From an uncultured Burkholderiales bacterium (GTDB lineage: Bacteria > Pseudomonadota > Gammaproteobacteria > Burkholderiales > Thiobacillaceae), in contig CALAMX010000125.1 of assembly GCA_937925755.1 (NCBI GenBank), positions 1 to 17,452 on the forward strand: DNA of 17,452 bases, in the 5' to 3' direction. A model generated the notes under the pieces. The model searched no databases and was not told the origin of the DNA. It was given only the letters and a program-made list of their open reading frames with translations. The stretch's first letter is position 1. Each line of letters opens with the position of its first letter. A program made the position numbers and the translations under genes. Shown piece after piece: positions 7,079 through 14,338 of the stretch.

Positions 7079-7254
7079 CCGGCGAGCGCCTGCCGGATGG
7101 CCGCTACTGGGAAAGGTCTGAGCAGGTGCAGACACAACAGCCGGCTCGCCACACACGCCTCCCGCGGCCGCTCGACCGCAGCCTTGGCCTTGGTGGTAAA
7201 GGATCCCATCATGACAAAGGCATACTCGACGTCCTCCAATCGCCAGGCTTCGAC
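7078..7254 (-). pseudogene. Remnant of 2-oxoacid:ferredoxin oxidoreductase alpha subunit (PorA-like, internal/C-terminal piece)
   Basis: One frame reads VEAWRLEDVEYAFVMMGSF, then KAKAAVERPRE and LHLLRPFPVAAIRQALAG. This fits the domain of pyruvate or other 2-oxoacid:ferredoxin oxidoreductase alpha subunits that follows the thiamine-facing domains, where the LRPFP block is characteristic. Only about 58 residues remain of a normal length near 390. The piece joins dehydrogenase sequence on one side and acyl-CoA synthetase sequence on the other, each at a sharp boundary. The assignment is from recalled family patterns and needs a search. Confidence 0.7.
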
Positions 7255-7261
7255 CGGCCCA

Positions 7262-7527
7262 TGGTGGCGGCATGTGCGGGTCGCCGAAGATCACCGATTT
7301 GCCGCCGCCGTGCGGCAGGCCCGCCGTGGCATTCTTCAGCGTCATGGCGCGGGTGAGCCGCACCATTCCTCGGTGGAGACGTCCGGCGCCATGCGCAGCC
7401 CACCGATGGCCGGCCCGGCCGCGACATTGTCCATCACCAGGATGCCCTTGAGCCCCACCGAGGGCGCATAGACGTGCATGATCCGCAACGGGCCGAGTTC
7501 GTCAGCGTAGCGGAAGCCCTCTTCCAT
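7262..7527 (-). pseudogene. Remnant of Glu/Leu/Phe/Val dehydrogenase (N-terminal part, frameshifted)
   Basis: A start ATG at 7527 with an AGGAGC Shine-Dalgarno opens a frame reading FRYADELGPLRIMHVYAP, then LKGILVMDNVAAGPAIGGLRMAPDVSTEE. A one-base loss near 7367-7370 moves it to another frame that continues RAMTLKNATAGLPHGGGKSVIFGDP, the substrate-binding glycine-rich block with the active-site Lys of this family. It stops at about 7262, where sequence of a different gene begins, so the catalytic and NAD-binding domains are gone. No intact partner is seen nearby. Confidence 0.88.
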
Positions 7528-7597
7528 GCCTTGCTCCTAGGGCCTGGGCTAACCTCATGGATGGGATCAGCCCGAATAGTTCCATCATAGACGGAGA

Positions 7598-8245
7598 TCA
7601 GACCAAGAGCGCCGTGATCTCGCGCTTCAATGCCTCCACCTCCAGGCAGGCAATGGCCGCCCGCGCCCCCAACGCGCGTACGGTGGTCCCCAGGGCGGCG
7701 GCCTGGCGGTAGGCGGTGCGACTCTTGAGCTGGGCCGCCAGCAGCGGGATGCCGAACTCAGGCAACAGGGCGAGTACCTCCTGTGCCAGCAGGGTGTTGA
7801 GCTGGGCCTGGTTGATGACGATCCGTGCCGCGAGCGTAGGGTTTTTATGCCGGACCCGGGCGATCGCCTCGCGCGTGCGCAGGCTGGCCCAGAGGTCGGG
7901 TGGCGAGGGGATCACCGGCACCAGGGCGAGTTGCGCCAGGCGCAGGGCGCTCTCGGTGACCGGGGCGCTGGCATGCGGCGGGCTGTCGATGACGATGTAG
8001 TCGTAATCATCTAGCCGCTTGCGCAGGTGCTTGTGCAGCTTGCCCTCCTCGCCGGAGAGATCCTCCACGTCCGCCGGAAAACCACGGCCGGTTCGCGACC
8101 AGCGCAGGGCCGTATTCTGCGGGTCGGCATCGGCCACCAAGACCTTGTCGCCCGCATCGGCCAATGATCCGGCCAGCAGCATGGCCAACGTGGACTTACC
8201 CGCCCCGCCCTTCTGGTTGACCACCGCGATCACACGTGCAGCCAC
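7598..8245 (-). CDS. ParA/MinD-type P-loop ATPase, orphan
   Basis: This is a 215-aa protein with a deviant Walker A motif QKGGAGKST (residues 11-19), including the signature Lys12, a Walker A' block DADPQNTALRW, and a Walker B-like block YIVIDSPP. The family uses ATP-dependent dimerisation on nucleoid DNA or membrane to place plasmids, chromosomes or protein cargo. No ParB, centromere-like array or replication gene is in view, so it is not a plain partition cassette. The start is a GTG at 8245 with GAAGGGA a few bases upstream. It follows the HTH-ferredoxin-reductase gene by 45 bases on the same strand, which suggests one transcript. Confidence 0.9.
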   Translation of the reverse strand: MAARVIAVVNQKGGAGKSTLAMLLAGSLADAGDKVLVADADPQNTALRWSRTGRGFPADVEDLSGEEGKLHKHLRKRLDDYDYIVIDSPPHASAPVTESALRLAQLALVPVIPSPPDLWASLRTREAIARVRHKNPTLAARIVINQAQLNTLLAQEVLALLPEFGIPLLAAQLKSRTAYRQAAALGTTVRALGARAAIACLEVEALKREITALLV

Positions 8246-8290
8246 GGGTCCCTTCTTTGGCTAGACATCCGCAGCGATCTGCAGACCCTC

Positions 8291-9745
8291 TCAGACGATA
8301 ATCTCGCCATGCCAGCCCAGGGGCGAGAGGCCGCGGGCGATGGCCCCATCGCGCAGGTGCTGCAGGAACTCGGCAGGGCCGGCGGCGTAGATGTCCGTAT
8401 GGGTGAGGTCGTCGTGCGCGCCGAGGATGCACTCGGCCACATCCTGCGCCCCGCCATCCACACCGAGCGGGACGTAGGTGAAATTGTCGAGGGCGTCGGC
8501 CCAGGAGCGGCAGAGATTGTCCTGGTAGTGCGGCAAGGACTCCGACACCCAGTACAGATGTATAGACTCCGCCATCTCCAGCGACATGGCGTGCTGCGCG
8601 AGGCTCTTGATGGGGGCGAAGCCTTCGTCCCAGGCGACGAAGATCACCGGCCGGCGGGATTCCATGTTGATGACGAAGGTCCCGTGCGGCCCCTCGATGG
8701 TGACGGGGTCCTCCTTGCGCAGATCGTCGAAGACCTTGCGCGCGAAGGGCCGGTTGTCGCGGCGGATGTGTAGCTCGATGTGGCGGTCCTCGCAAGGGCA
8801 GCTGGCGATGTAGTAGTCACCGGCCACGCCGGCGGTGGACAGGCGCACCTGCTGCCCGGCGAGGAAGCGCAGGCGCTGGCTGCGCGGGGTGGTCAGGTGC
8901 AGGGCCGCGAGGCGCGCGTCGAGCAGCTCCACCGCCTTGACCTTGGTGGCGATGGTCTGCGGCCGGATGTCGGTCGCGCCGGCGACCGAGGCCTCGATGA
9001 CGATGTCGCTCACCGCCGTGTTGGAGCACATGAGGAAGTAACCGGCGTTTTTCTCGGCCTCCTTGAGGGTGTAGTCATGCGGATGCACCTTCTTGATCTC
9101 GCCCGAGACGAGGCGCGCCCGGCACTCGCCGCAGTTGCCGTTGCTGCAACCGTAGTTGAGCGGGATGCCGGCGCGCAAGGCCGCCTCGAGGATGGTATCG
9201 GTCCCCTCCACGAAGAACTCATGGCCCGAGGGCAGCACCTTGACTTGGGCTGACACGATGCGCATCACGCTCTCCTCCGCGAGCAACACCAGACCGTACC
9301 CCACCACCTTGGGGGCTGACTGGATCTGGCTACGCAACCATTGTTTGAACGAGGCCACCGCCTGCTGCGTGGCTGGTCCGCCGCTTTCCGCGACGTCATC
9401 GAGCTTCTTGAAGGTCCAGTCGAACAGCTGGTCGTAATACATCAACAGCGACTTGGCGGCGGCGTATTCGCTCGACAGGTCGAACAAGCGGTCGGCAAGG
9501 ACCTCGCGGTCGGGCAGGGCCCGCTCGAAGATGCGCTTGGCGAAGGCCTTTTTCTTGATCTCTTCCACCCGCGCGTACTCGCCATCATCCTCCCACTTGA
9601 CGTCGGGGAAAACGCGCAAAAGCTCGTCCATCTCCACCTCCCCATTCTGGGCGTGGAGCGTCCCTTCCTTGACCATTCGCTGCAAGGTGCTGCGCGACAC
9701 GCCGACCAGGCGCGCCACACGGGAGAGGGAGAAGGTATGCGGCAT
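8291..9745 (-). CDS. Fusion protein: helix-turn-helix domain, [2Fe-2S] ferredoxin domain, FAD/NAD(P)H reductase domain
   Basis: This is a 484-aa protein. Residues 4 to about 45 (SLSRVARLVGVSRSTLQRMVKEG) look like a MerR/excisionase-type helix-turn-helix. Residues 50-160 are mostly helical and unassigned. A plant-type ferredoxin domain follows with cluster ligands C200, C205, C208 and C240 (CSNGNCGEC, then FLMC). A ferredoxin-reductase module comes after it: the FAD part has GDYYIASCP (310-318) in place of the usual RxYS motif, with GTFV at 356-359, and the NAD(P) part has AWDEGFAPIKSL (371-382) and AAGPAEFL near 454-461. The start at 9745 puts the HTH at the N terminus; longer readings into recJ are shadows. 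Oxygenase-reductase ancestry with a regulatory head is likely. Its substrate or target DNA is unknown. Confidence 0.85.
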   Translation of the reverse strand: MPHTFSLSRVARLVGVSRSTLQRMVKEGTLHAQNGEVEMDELLRVFPDVKWEDDGEYARVEEIKKKAFAKRIFERALPDREVLADRLFDLSSEYAAAKSLLMYYDQLFDWTFKKLDDVAESGGPATQQAVASFKQWLRSQIQSAPKVVGYGLVLLAEESVMRIVSAQVKVLPSGHEFFVEGTDTILEAALRAGIPLNYGCSNGNCGECRARLVSGEIKKVHPHDYTLKEAEKNAGYFLMCSNTAVSDIVIEASVAGATDIRPQTIATKVKAVELLDARLAALHLTTPRSQRLRFLAGQQVRLSTAGVAGDYYIASCPCEDRHIELHIRRDNRPFARKVFDDLRKEDPVTIEGPHGTFVINMESRRPVIFVAWDEGFAPIKSLAQHAMSLEMAESIHLYWVSESLPHYQDNLCRSWADALDNFTYVPLGVDGGAQDVAECILGAHDDLTHTDIYAAGPAEFLQHLRDGAIARGLSPLGWHGEIIV

Positions 9746-9791
9746 GGTTGGATGATAGTACGTCCATGTCCATGCGGCGAGGGTCAGGTAG

Positions 9792-9821
9792 TTGGAGGCA
9801 GGCGCTGTCCTGGGTTTTAAT
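9792..9821 (+). promoter_or_regulatory. Candidate sigma70 promoter for recJ
   Basis: TTGGAG (9792-9797) and TTTAAT (9816-9821) are 18 bases apart, in the 102-base gap between two divergent genes, and end 26 bases before the recJ start. The -10 matches consensus at five of six positions and the -35 at three. No equally good box was found for the opposite strand. This is weak, sequence-only evidence. Confidence 0.3.
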
Positions 9822-9847
9822 GTCGGCTGCCAACCTGCATCACGACC

Positions 9848-11545
9848 ATGCTCAATCTCGTCACCCGCCCCTGCCCTGCCCCGGCCGTCGAGCGGCTGCG
9901 CCGGGCAGGTCTGCCGCCCCTGCTCGCACGCCTCTATGCCAGCCGTGGGGTCAGCCGGCAGGAAGAGATCAAGTCGCGGCTGAGTGAGCTGCTGCCGCAC
10001 ACGGCGCTGCACAATAGCGAGGCGGCGGCGGCCCGGCTGGCGGACGCCATCGCCCGCGGCGAGCGCCTGCTCGTGGTGGCCGACTACGACGCCGACGGGG
10101 CGACGGCCTGTGCCGTGGCGGTGTCTGGTCTCACCGCCCTGGGTGCGCAGGTGGATTACCTGGTACCCAACCGTTTTGAATTCGGCTATGGCTTGAGCCC
10201 GGAGATCGTCACCCTCGCCGCCGCGCGCCACCCCGATCTGCTCATCACCGTGGACAACGGCATCGCCGCCCATGCCGGGATCGAGCGCGCCCGCAGTCTC
10301 GGGCTGGAGGTGCTGGTCACCGACCACCACTTGCCGGCACAGGATCTGCCGCTGCCGGAGGCCCTGATCGTCAACCCCAACCAGCCCAACTGCCCCTTCC
10401 CGAGCAAGGGGTTGGCTGGGGTGGGCGTGATGTTCTACGTGCTCATCGCCCTGCGCGCCGAACTGCGACGGCGCGGTGCCTTCAGCCGGCGTCCAGAACC
10501 CAATCTGGCCGAACTGCTAGACCTGGTCGCCCTGGGTACGGTGGCTGACGTGGTGCCGCTAGACGCCAACAACCGCCTGTTGGTCGACCAGGGCCTCAAG
10601 CGCATGCGTGCCGGCCTGGCCAGGCCCGGTATCCAGGCCCTATTTCAGACCGCCGGGCGCGACCCGACCAGAGCCAGCGTCTATGACCTCGGTTTCGTCC
10701 TGGGCCCCAGGCTGAACGCCGCTGGAAGGCTCGCCGACATGAGCCTAGGGGTTGCTTGTCTGCTCGCGCCCGATCTCGCCCAAGCCCTGCCGCTCGCGCG
10801 CGAACTCGACCAGCTCAACCGCGAGCGGCGTGAGATCGAGGCGGATATGCAGGCGCAAGCGCTCGCCCTGCTTGAGACGGTGGACGTGGCCGAGGGTTTC
10901 AGCCTCACCCTGTACGATCCGGCCTGGCATCAGGGGGTGGTGGGCCTACTTGCCTCACGCCTCAAGGAGCGTCACCACCGTCCCACCATCGTTTTCGCCG
11001 ACGGCGGCGACGGGCTCATTCGCGGCTCTGGCCGCTCGATTGCTGCCCTGCACCTGCGCGATGCCCTCGACATCGTGGACAAACGTGAGCCGGGTCTGCT
11101 CCTCAAATTCGGTGGACACGCCGCGGCGGCGGGGCTGACCCTACGGCGCACGGACCTGCCTCGCTTTGCCGCGGCCTTCGAGGCCGTGGCGCGAGAGCGG
11201 CTCACCCCGGCGGACCTCAAGCGGGTGATCGAGACCGATGGTCCGCTCGACCCCGAGGAGTACCAGCTCACCCAGGTCCTGGCCTTACAGGATGCCGTCT
11301 GGGGCCAGGCCTTCCCACCGCCGCTGTTCCACGGCGACTTCCGGGTGGACGCTCAGCGCCTCGTGGGCGACAAACACCTCAAACTGCAACTCTCCGACGG
11401 AAAACTCCGCGCCGAGGCCATGCTGTTCAACCACGCCGAGCCGCTGCCCGAACGCATCCAGGCTGCTTACCGCCTGGAGGTCAACGCCTGGAACGGGCGG
11501 CTGGCGCCGCAGCTCACCCTGGAACACTGGTGCGCCCTGGCATAG
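9848..11545 (+). CDS. recJ: RecJ, single-strand-specific 5'-3' DNA exonuclease
   Basis: This 565-aa enzyme is of normal length for the family (E. coli 577). The DHH phosphoesterase motifs are in order: VVADYDADGATA (residues 76-87), LLITVDNGIAA (131-141) and the DHH itself in LVTDHHLPAQD (156-166), followed by ALGTVADVVPL. The DHHA1 part has the glycine-rich FGGHAAAAGLTL block, and the C-terminal OB-like domain has FHGDFRVDAQRLVGDKHLKLQLSDG. The acidic and His residues bind the metal ions for hydrolysis. It acts in the cytoplasm in recombination and mismatch or base-excision repair. The start has no clear Shine-Dalgarno, but no better one is available. A MgtC-type gene follows 36 bases downstream on the same strand. 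Confidence 0.96.
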   Translation: MLNLVTRPCPAPAVERLRRAGLPPLLARLYASRGVSRQEEIKSRLSELLPHTALHNSEAAAARLADAIARGERLLVVADYDADGATACAVAVSGLTALGAQVDYLVPNRFEFGYGLSPEIVTLAAARHPDLLITVDNGIAAHAGIERARSLGLEVLVTDHHLPAQDLPLPEALIVNPNQPNCPFPSKGLAGVGVMFYVLIALRAELRRRGAFSRRPEPNLAELLDLVALGTVADVVPLDANNRLLVDQGLKRMRAGLARPGIQALFQTAGRDPTRASVYDLGFVLGPRLNAAGRLADMSLGVACLLAPDLAQALPLARELDQLNRERREIEADMQAQALALLETVDVAEGFSLTLYDPAWHQGVVGLLASRLKERHHRPTIVFADGGDGLIRGSGRSIAALHLRDALDIVDKREPGLLLKFGGHAAAAGLTLRRTDLPRFAAAFEAVARERLTPADLKRVIETDGPLDPEEYQLTQVLALQDAVWGQAFPPPLFHGDFRVDAQRLVGDKHLKLQLSDGKLRAEAMLFNHAEPLPERIQAAYRLEVNAWNGRLAPQLTLEHWCALA

Positions 11546-11581
11546 AGCGAGCGCATCGCCCCAACCCAGCCTAAAAGGACG

Positions 11582-12829
11582 ATGAGCGATTGGTTGCCGC
11601 CCGAGATCGCGCCGTTGGGCGCCTTCCTCACCAGCATGGGACTGGGCTTGCTGATCGGGCTGGAGCGCGAGCGCTCACCCGCGGCCAGGGCGGGGCTGCG
11701 CACCTTCACCCTGGTGGCGCTGGCTGGCACCCTGGGGGCCATGATCGGCCAGGAGACCGGTGCGCCGTGGGTGCTGGGGGCCGGTCTCATCATCCTCGGC
11801 GGCATGATGGTGACGACCTATCTCAAACAGCCGCAGGAGGCCGATCCCGGCACCACCACCGTGGCCGCCATCGTGGTGTGTTATGGCTTGGGCGCGATCG
11901 TCTGGTATGGCCACACCCAGCTCGCCGTGGCGCTGGCGGTGACCACTGCGGTGTTGCTCTATTTCAAGGCCGAGCTGCGCGGGGTCACCCAGCACCTCAC
12001 CCGCCAGGACCTGGTCTCCATCCTGCAATTCGCGGTGCTCTCCCTCGTCATCCTGCCGGTCCTGCCCAACCGGGGTTATGGCCCCTATGCGGCGCTCAAC
12101 CCGCACCAAATCTGGTGGATGGTGGTCCTGGTCTCAGGGCTGTCCCTGGCCGGCTATGCCGCACTGCGGCTGGCCGGCGAGCGGCATGGCGCATTGCTCA
12201 CCGGGCTGTTCGGGGGCGTGGCCTCCAGCACGGCCACCACCCTGACCTATGCCCGCCATGGCCGGCAGCAACCGCAACTCGCCAGTGTGGCCGCCCTGGT
12301 GATCCTGACCGCCAACTGGGTGGTGCTGGTGCGGCTGAGCCTGCTGGTTGCGGTCCTCGCCCCCACCCTGCTGCCCCAGGCACTCGAGGTCCTCGGACTG
12401 GCCGCGCTGGCCGGCACCCCGCTGCTCTACCTGCGCTGGCGGCGTCTGGACAGCCGCGAGATCCCGACGCTGACCCTGGGCAACCCAACCGAGATTCGCG
12501 CCGCTCTAGGCTTCGGCGCCCTCTACGCCTTCGTGCTGTTCGCCGCCGCCTGGCTGTCGGACTGGATCGGCAGCCAGGGGGTCTATGGCGTGGCCCTGGT
12601 CTCGGGTCTCACCGACGTCGATGCCATCACCCTGTCGAGCCTGCGCCTGTTCGGCCTGGGCACGCTTACCGGGGATCAGGCGCTGACCGCCATCCTGCTC
12701 GCCCTGCTTGCCAACATCGCCTTCAAGTCCGGGCTCACCCTGGTGATCGGCGGCGGCCGCCTGGCGCTGCGCACCCTGCCCGGTTTCGCCGCTGTCGCCC
12801 TGGGGGCGCTCGCTGGCTGGTGGCTGTGA
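11582..12829 (+). CDS. MgtC/SapB-type membrane protein with DUF4010 region
   Basis: This is a 415-aa very hydrophobic protein with some ten or more membrane helices. The N-terminal segment LGLLIGLERERSPAARAGLRTFTLVALAG (start region, split here: GLLIGLERER, then GLRTFTLVAL) is the signature of the MgtC family. The remaining two-thirds (for example FGGVASSTATTLTYAR and LVSGLTDVDAITLSSL) match the DUF4010 region of the longer relatives. Short MgtC proteins act in low-magnesium survival, but the function of the long form is not established, and an inner-membrane transporter or sensor is only a guess. A clear Shine-Dalgarno (AAAAGGA) precedes the ATG. Its stop overlaps the DUF99 start (GTGA). Confidence 0.88.
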   Translation: MSDWLPPEIAPLGAFLTSMGLGLLIGLERERSPAARAGLRTFTLVALAGTLGAMIGQETGAPWVLGAGLIILGGMMVTTYLKQPQEADPGTTTVAAIVVCYGLGAIVWYGHTQLAVALAVTTAVLLYFKAELRGVTQHLTRQDLVSILQFAVLSLVILPVLPNRGYGPYAALNPHQIWWMVVLVSGLSLAGYAALRLAGERHGALLTGLFGGVASSTATTLTYARHGRQQPQLASVAALVILTANWVVLVRLSLLVAVLAPTLLPQALEVLGLAALAGTPLLYLRWRRLDSREIPTLTLGNPTEIRAALGFGALYAFVLFAAAWLSDWIGSQGVYGVALVSGLTDVDAITLSSLRLFGLGTLTGDQALTAILLALLANIAFKSGLTLVIGGGRLALRTLPGFAAVALGALAGWWL

Positions 12830-13389
12830 ACGCTTATGCCCACGCCGTGGGCTTCGACGATACCCCCTTCGCGCGCAGCCACCACGGCGATGTGGCCGTT
12901 GTGGGCGCGGTCCATGCCGGAGCCCGGCTCGACGGTGTGCTGCTCACCCGTGTACGGCGCGACGGGGCGAATGCCACCGAGCGGCTGATCGAGGTCCTCA
13001 GTAGCTCCCGATTCTACGCACAGCTACAGCTCATCTGGCTGCAGGGCATCGCCCTGGCCGGCTTCAACGTGGTGGACATCCACCGTCTGCACGCGGCCAC
13101 GGGGCTGCCGGTGCTGGTTGCCGCGCGCCACGAGCCCGATTACCCGGCCATCCACCGCGCGCTGCTCGGCAAGGTGTCCGGCGGGGCGCGCAAGTGGCGG
13201 CTGATCGAGGCTGCCGGCCCCATGGAGCCGGTGGGCGGGATCTGGGTCCAGCGCGCGGGGCTCGACCCCGTTCAGGCCGCGCTGGCCGTCAGCCGCTGGC
13301 AAATCAACGGCAAACTGCCCGAGCCGCTACGCACCGCCCACCTCATCGCCACGGGGCTTGCTGGCGGCGCCAGTCGGCAACGGCCCTGA
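12826..13389 (+). CDS. DUF99 (UPF0215) family protein, endonuclease V-like fold
   Basis: This is a 187-aa protein. The family blocks are visible: HAVGFDDTPF near the start, LDGVLLTRVRRDGANATERL in the middle, then QLQLIWLQGIALAGFNVVDIH (two blocks: QLQLIWLQGI, AGFNVVDIH) and TGLPVLVAARHEPD. DUF99 is best known from archaea and is related in fold to endonuclease V; some annotations call it endonuclease dU, so a role in repair of deaminated DNA is plausible. The GTG at 12826 overlaps the upstream stop by 3 bases, which points to coupled translation; a GTG at 12820 is also possible. It shares the strand with recJ two genes upstream, another repair nuclease. Confidence 0.85.
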   Translation: MNAYAHAVGFDDTPFARSHHGDVAVVGAVHAGARLDGVLLTRVRRDGANATERLIEVLSSSRFYAQLQLIWLQGIALAGFNVVDIHRLHAATGLPVLVAARHEPDYPAIHRALLGKVSGGARKWRLIEAAGPMEPVGGIWVQRAGLDPVQAALAVSRWQINGKLPEPLRTAHLIATGLAGGASRQRP

Positions 13390-13396
13390 AACGACC

Positions 13397-14101
13397 TCAG
13401 GGCGCGAGCAGCCGCTGGAAGCGCTGGGCGTCAGCCGCCATGCTGCGGTTGTTGAACAGGCACCAGGTCTCGCCCTGACACAGCCGGCGCAGGTGTTCGA
13501 GCTCGGCGTCGGTGTAAACGTGACCGTAGCCGCCCACACCATGCAGACGGAAATAACGCAGACCCACCGGCGGTGGCGCATCGCGGAAGGGGTCGACCAC
13601 GCGGATGAGCCCCAGCTCGTCACACAAGCCCTGTGCCAGCTCAACCGGCCAGCCCCGCGGCTCCCAGGCGAGACGCAGACCACCCGCCTCTAGCCGCGCC
13701 TGGCTGATGAACGCGCATAATTGCTCGATGTGCTGCGCCAGCGGGGTGAAGGAGGCCGGTGTCTGGAACAGCACGAGCCGCGCACCGAGCGCCTGCGCAC
13801 ACTGCAGGATGATCTGCCAGGCCGCGTAAACCTCGGCGGTGGGACGAAAGGCGCCGTAGCGGTCGTGGCTGTCGGCAGCGATGGGCTGCCTGAGCCGTCG
13901 ATAGGTGGGCGAGGAAGGCAAGTGGGTGATCAATTGCCAGGCCTTGAGGGTGAAGACGAAATCAGGCGGGGTCGTGTGGCGCCAGCGCCTGAGCGTCTCC
14001 AACCGGGGCGGCTGGTAGAAGGTCTGCTGCACTTCAACGATGTCGAACAAGCGATAGTAGGCCGCCTGGGCCAAGGCAAAACCACAGCAGCCCACCCGCA
14101 T
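13397..14101 (-). CDS. DUF72 (YecE-like) family protein
   Basis: This is a 234-aa protein of TIM-barrel type by family. Recognisable parts are VGCCGFALAQ at the start, the EVQQTFYQPP block (EVNxTFY in the family), DFVFTLKAWQLITH, and the late RYFRLHGVGGYGHVYTDAEL and TWCLFNN segments. The biochemical role of DUF72 is unknown. The ATG at 14101 has GAGG five bases upstream and begins right at the conserved barrel strand; a GTG at 14146 would add 15 residues that look unlike the family. It converges on the DUF99 gene, with 7 bases between the stops and no room for a terminator. Confidence 0.88.
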   Translation of the reverse strand: MRVGCCGFALAQAAYYRLFDIVEVQQTFYQPPRLETLRRWRHTTPPDFVFTLKAWQLITHLPSSPTYRRLRQPIAADSHDRYGAFRPTAEVYAAWQIILQCAQALGARLVLFQTPASFTPLAQHIEQLCAFISQARLEAGGLRLAWEPRGWPVELAQGLCDELGLIRVVDPFRDAPPPVGLRYFRLHGVGGYGHVYTDAELEHLRRLCQGETWCLFNNRSMAADAQRFQRLLAP

Positions 14102-14146
14102 GCGGGCCTCATCTGCTGCGGCTGACTTGTCTGGTTCGCGGGTCAC

Positions 14147-14338
14147 GGTGCAGCTCTAGGCGCAAGATGAGAATCGAGACACGTCCGGTCTGACAGCGAT
14201 CGGGCATTTTCGCATCCGGGAGGTCTTTTTACGACATCCCTGCAACCGGAGGCCGACGCACGCTCAGCCCAAAGACGGCTGTCGCCGATGCCAGACGGTA
14301 TACTGTTCTGGCTATAGTCCCACGCATCACATTCAAAA
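14147..14338. promoter_or_regulatory. Divergent intergenic region (DUF72 gene / OmpA-domain gene)
   Basis: This 192-base gap separates divergent genes and so should hold two promoters. On the plus strand TATACT (14299-14304) and TATAGT (14313-14318) are acceptable -10 boxes, but neither has a recognisable -35. The stretch just before the OmpA-domain ATG is A-rich without a Shine-Dalgarno. Confidence 0.4.

Noticed and set aside
6983..7471. 162-aa plus-strand open frame across the decayed genes
   Set aside because: It is antisense to recognisable dehydrogenase, oxidoreductase and synthetase remnants and has no family resemblance.
7598..8245. Plasmid partition locus
   Set aside because: No parB, no iterated centromere-like site and no replication gene are present, and the neighbours are chromosomal.
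9746..10330. Long N-terminal extension of the HTH-ferredoxin-reductase frame, antisense to recJ
   Set aside because: The extension overlaps the conserved DHH region of recJ on the other strand. The HTH begins right at the ATG at 9745.
11590..12825. Long second open frame through the MgtC-type gene, continuous with the DUF99 gene
   Set aside because: It is Arg/Gly/Pro-rich shadow translation. The MgtC/DUF4010 frame has membrane helices and family motifs, so DUF99 starts at the GTG near 12826.
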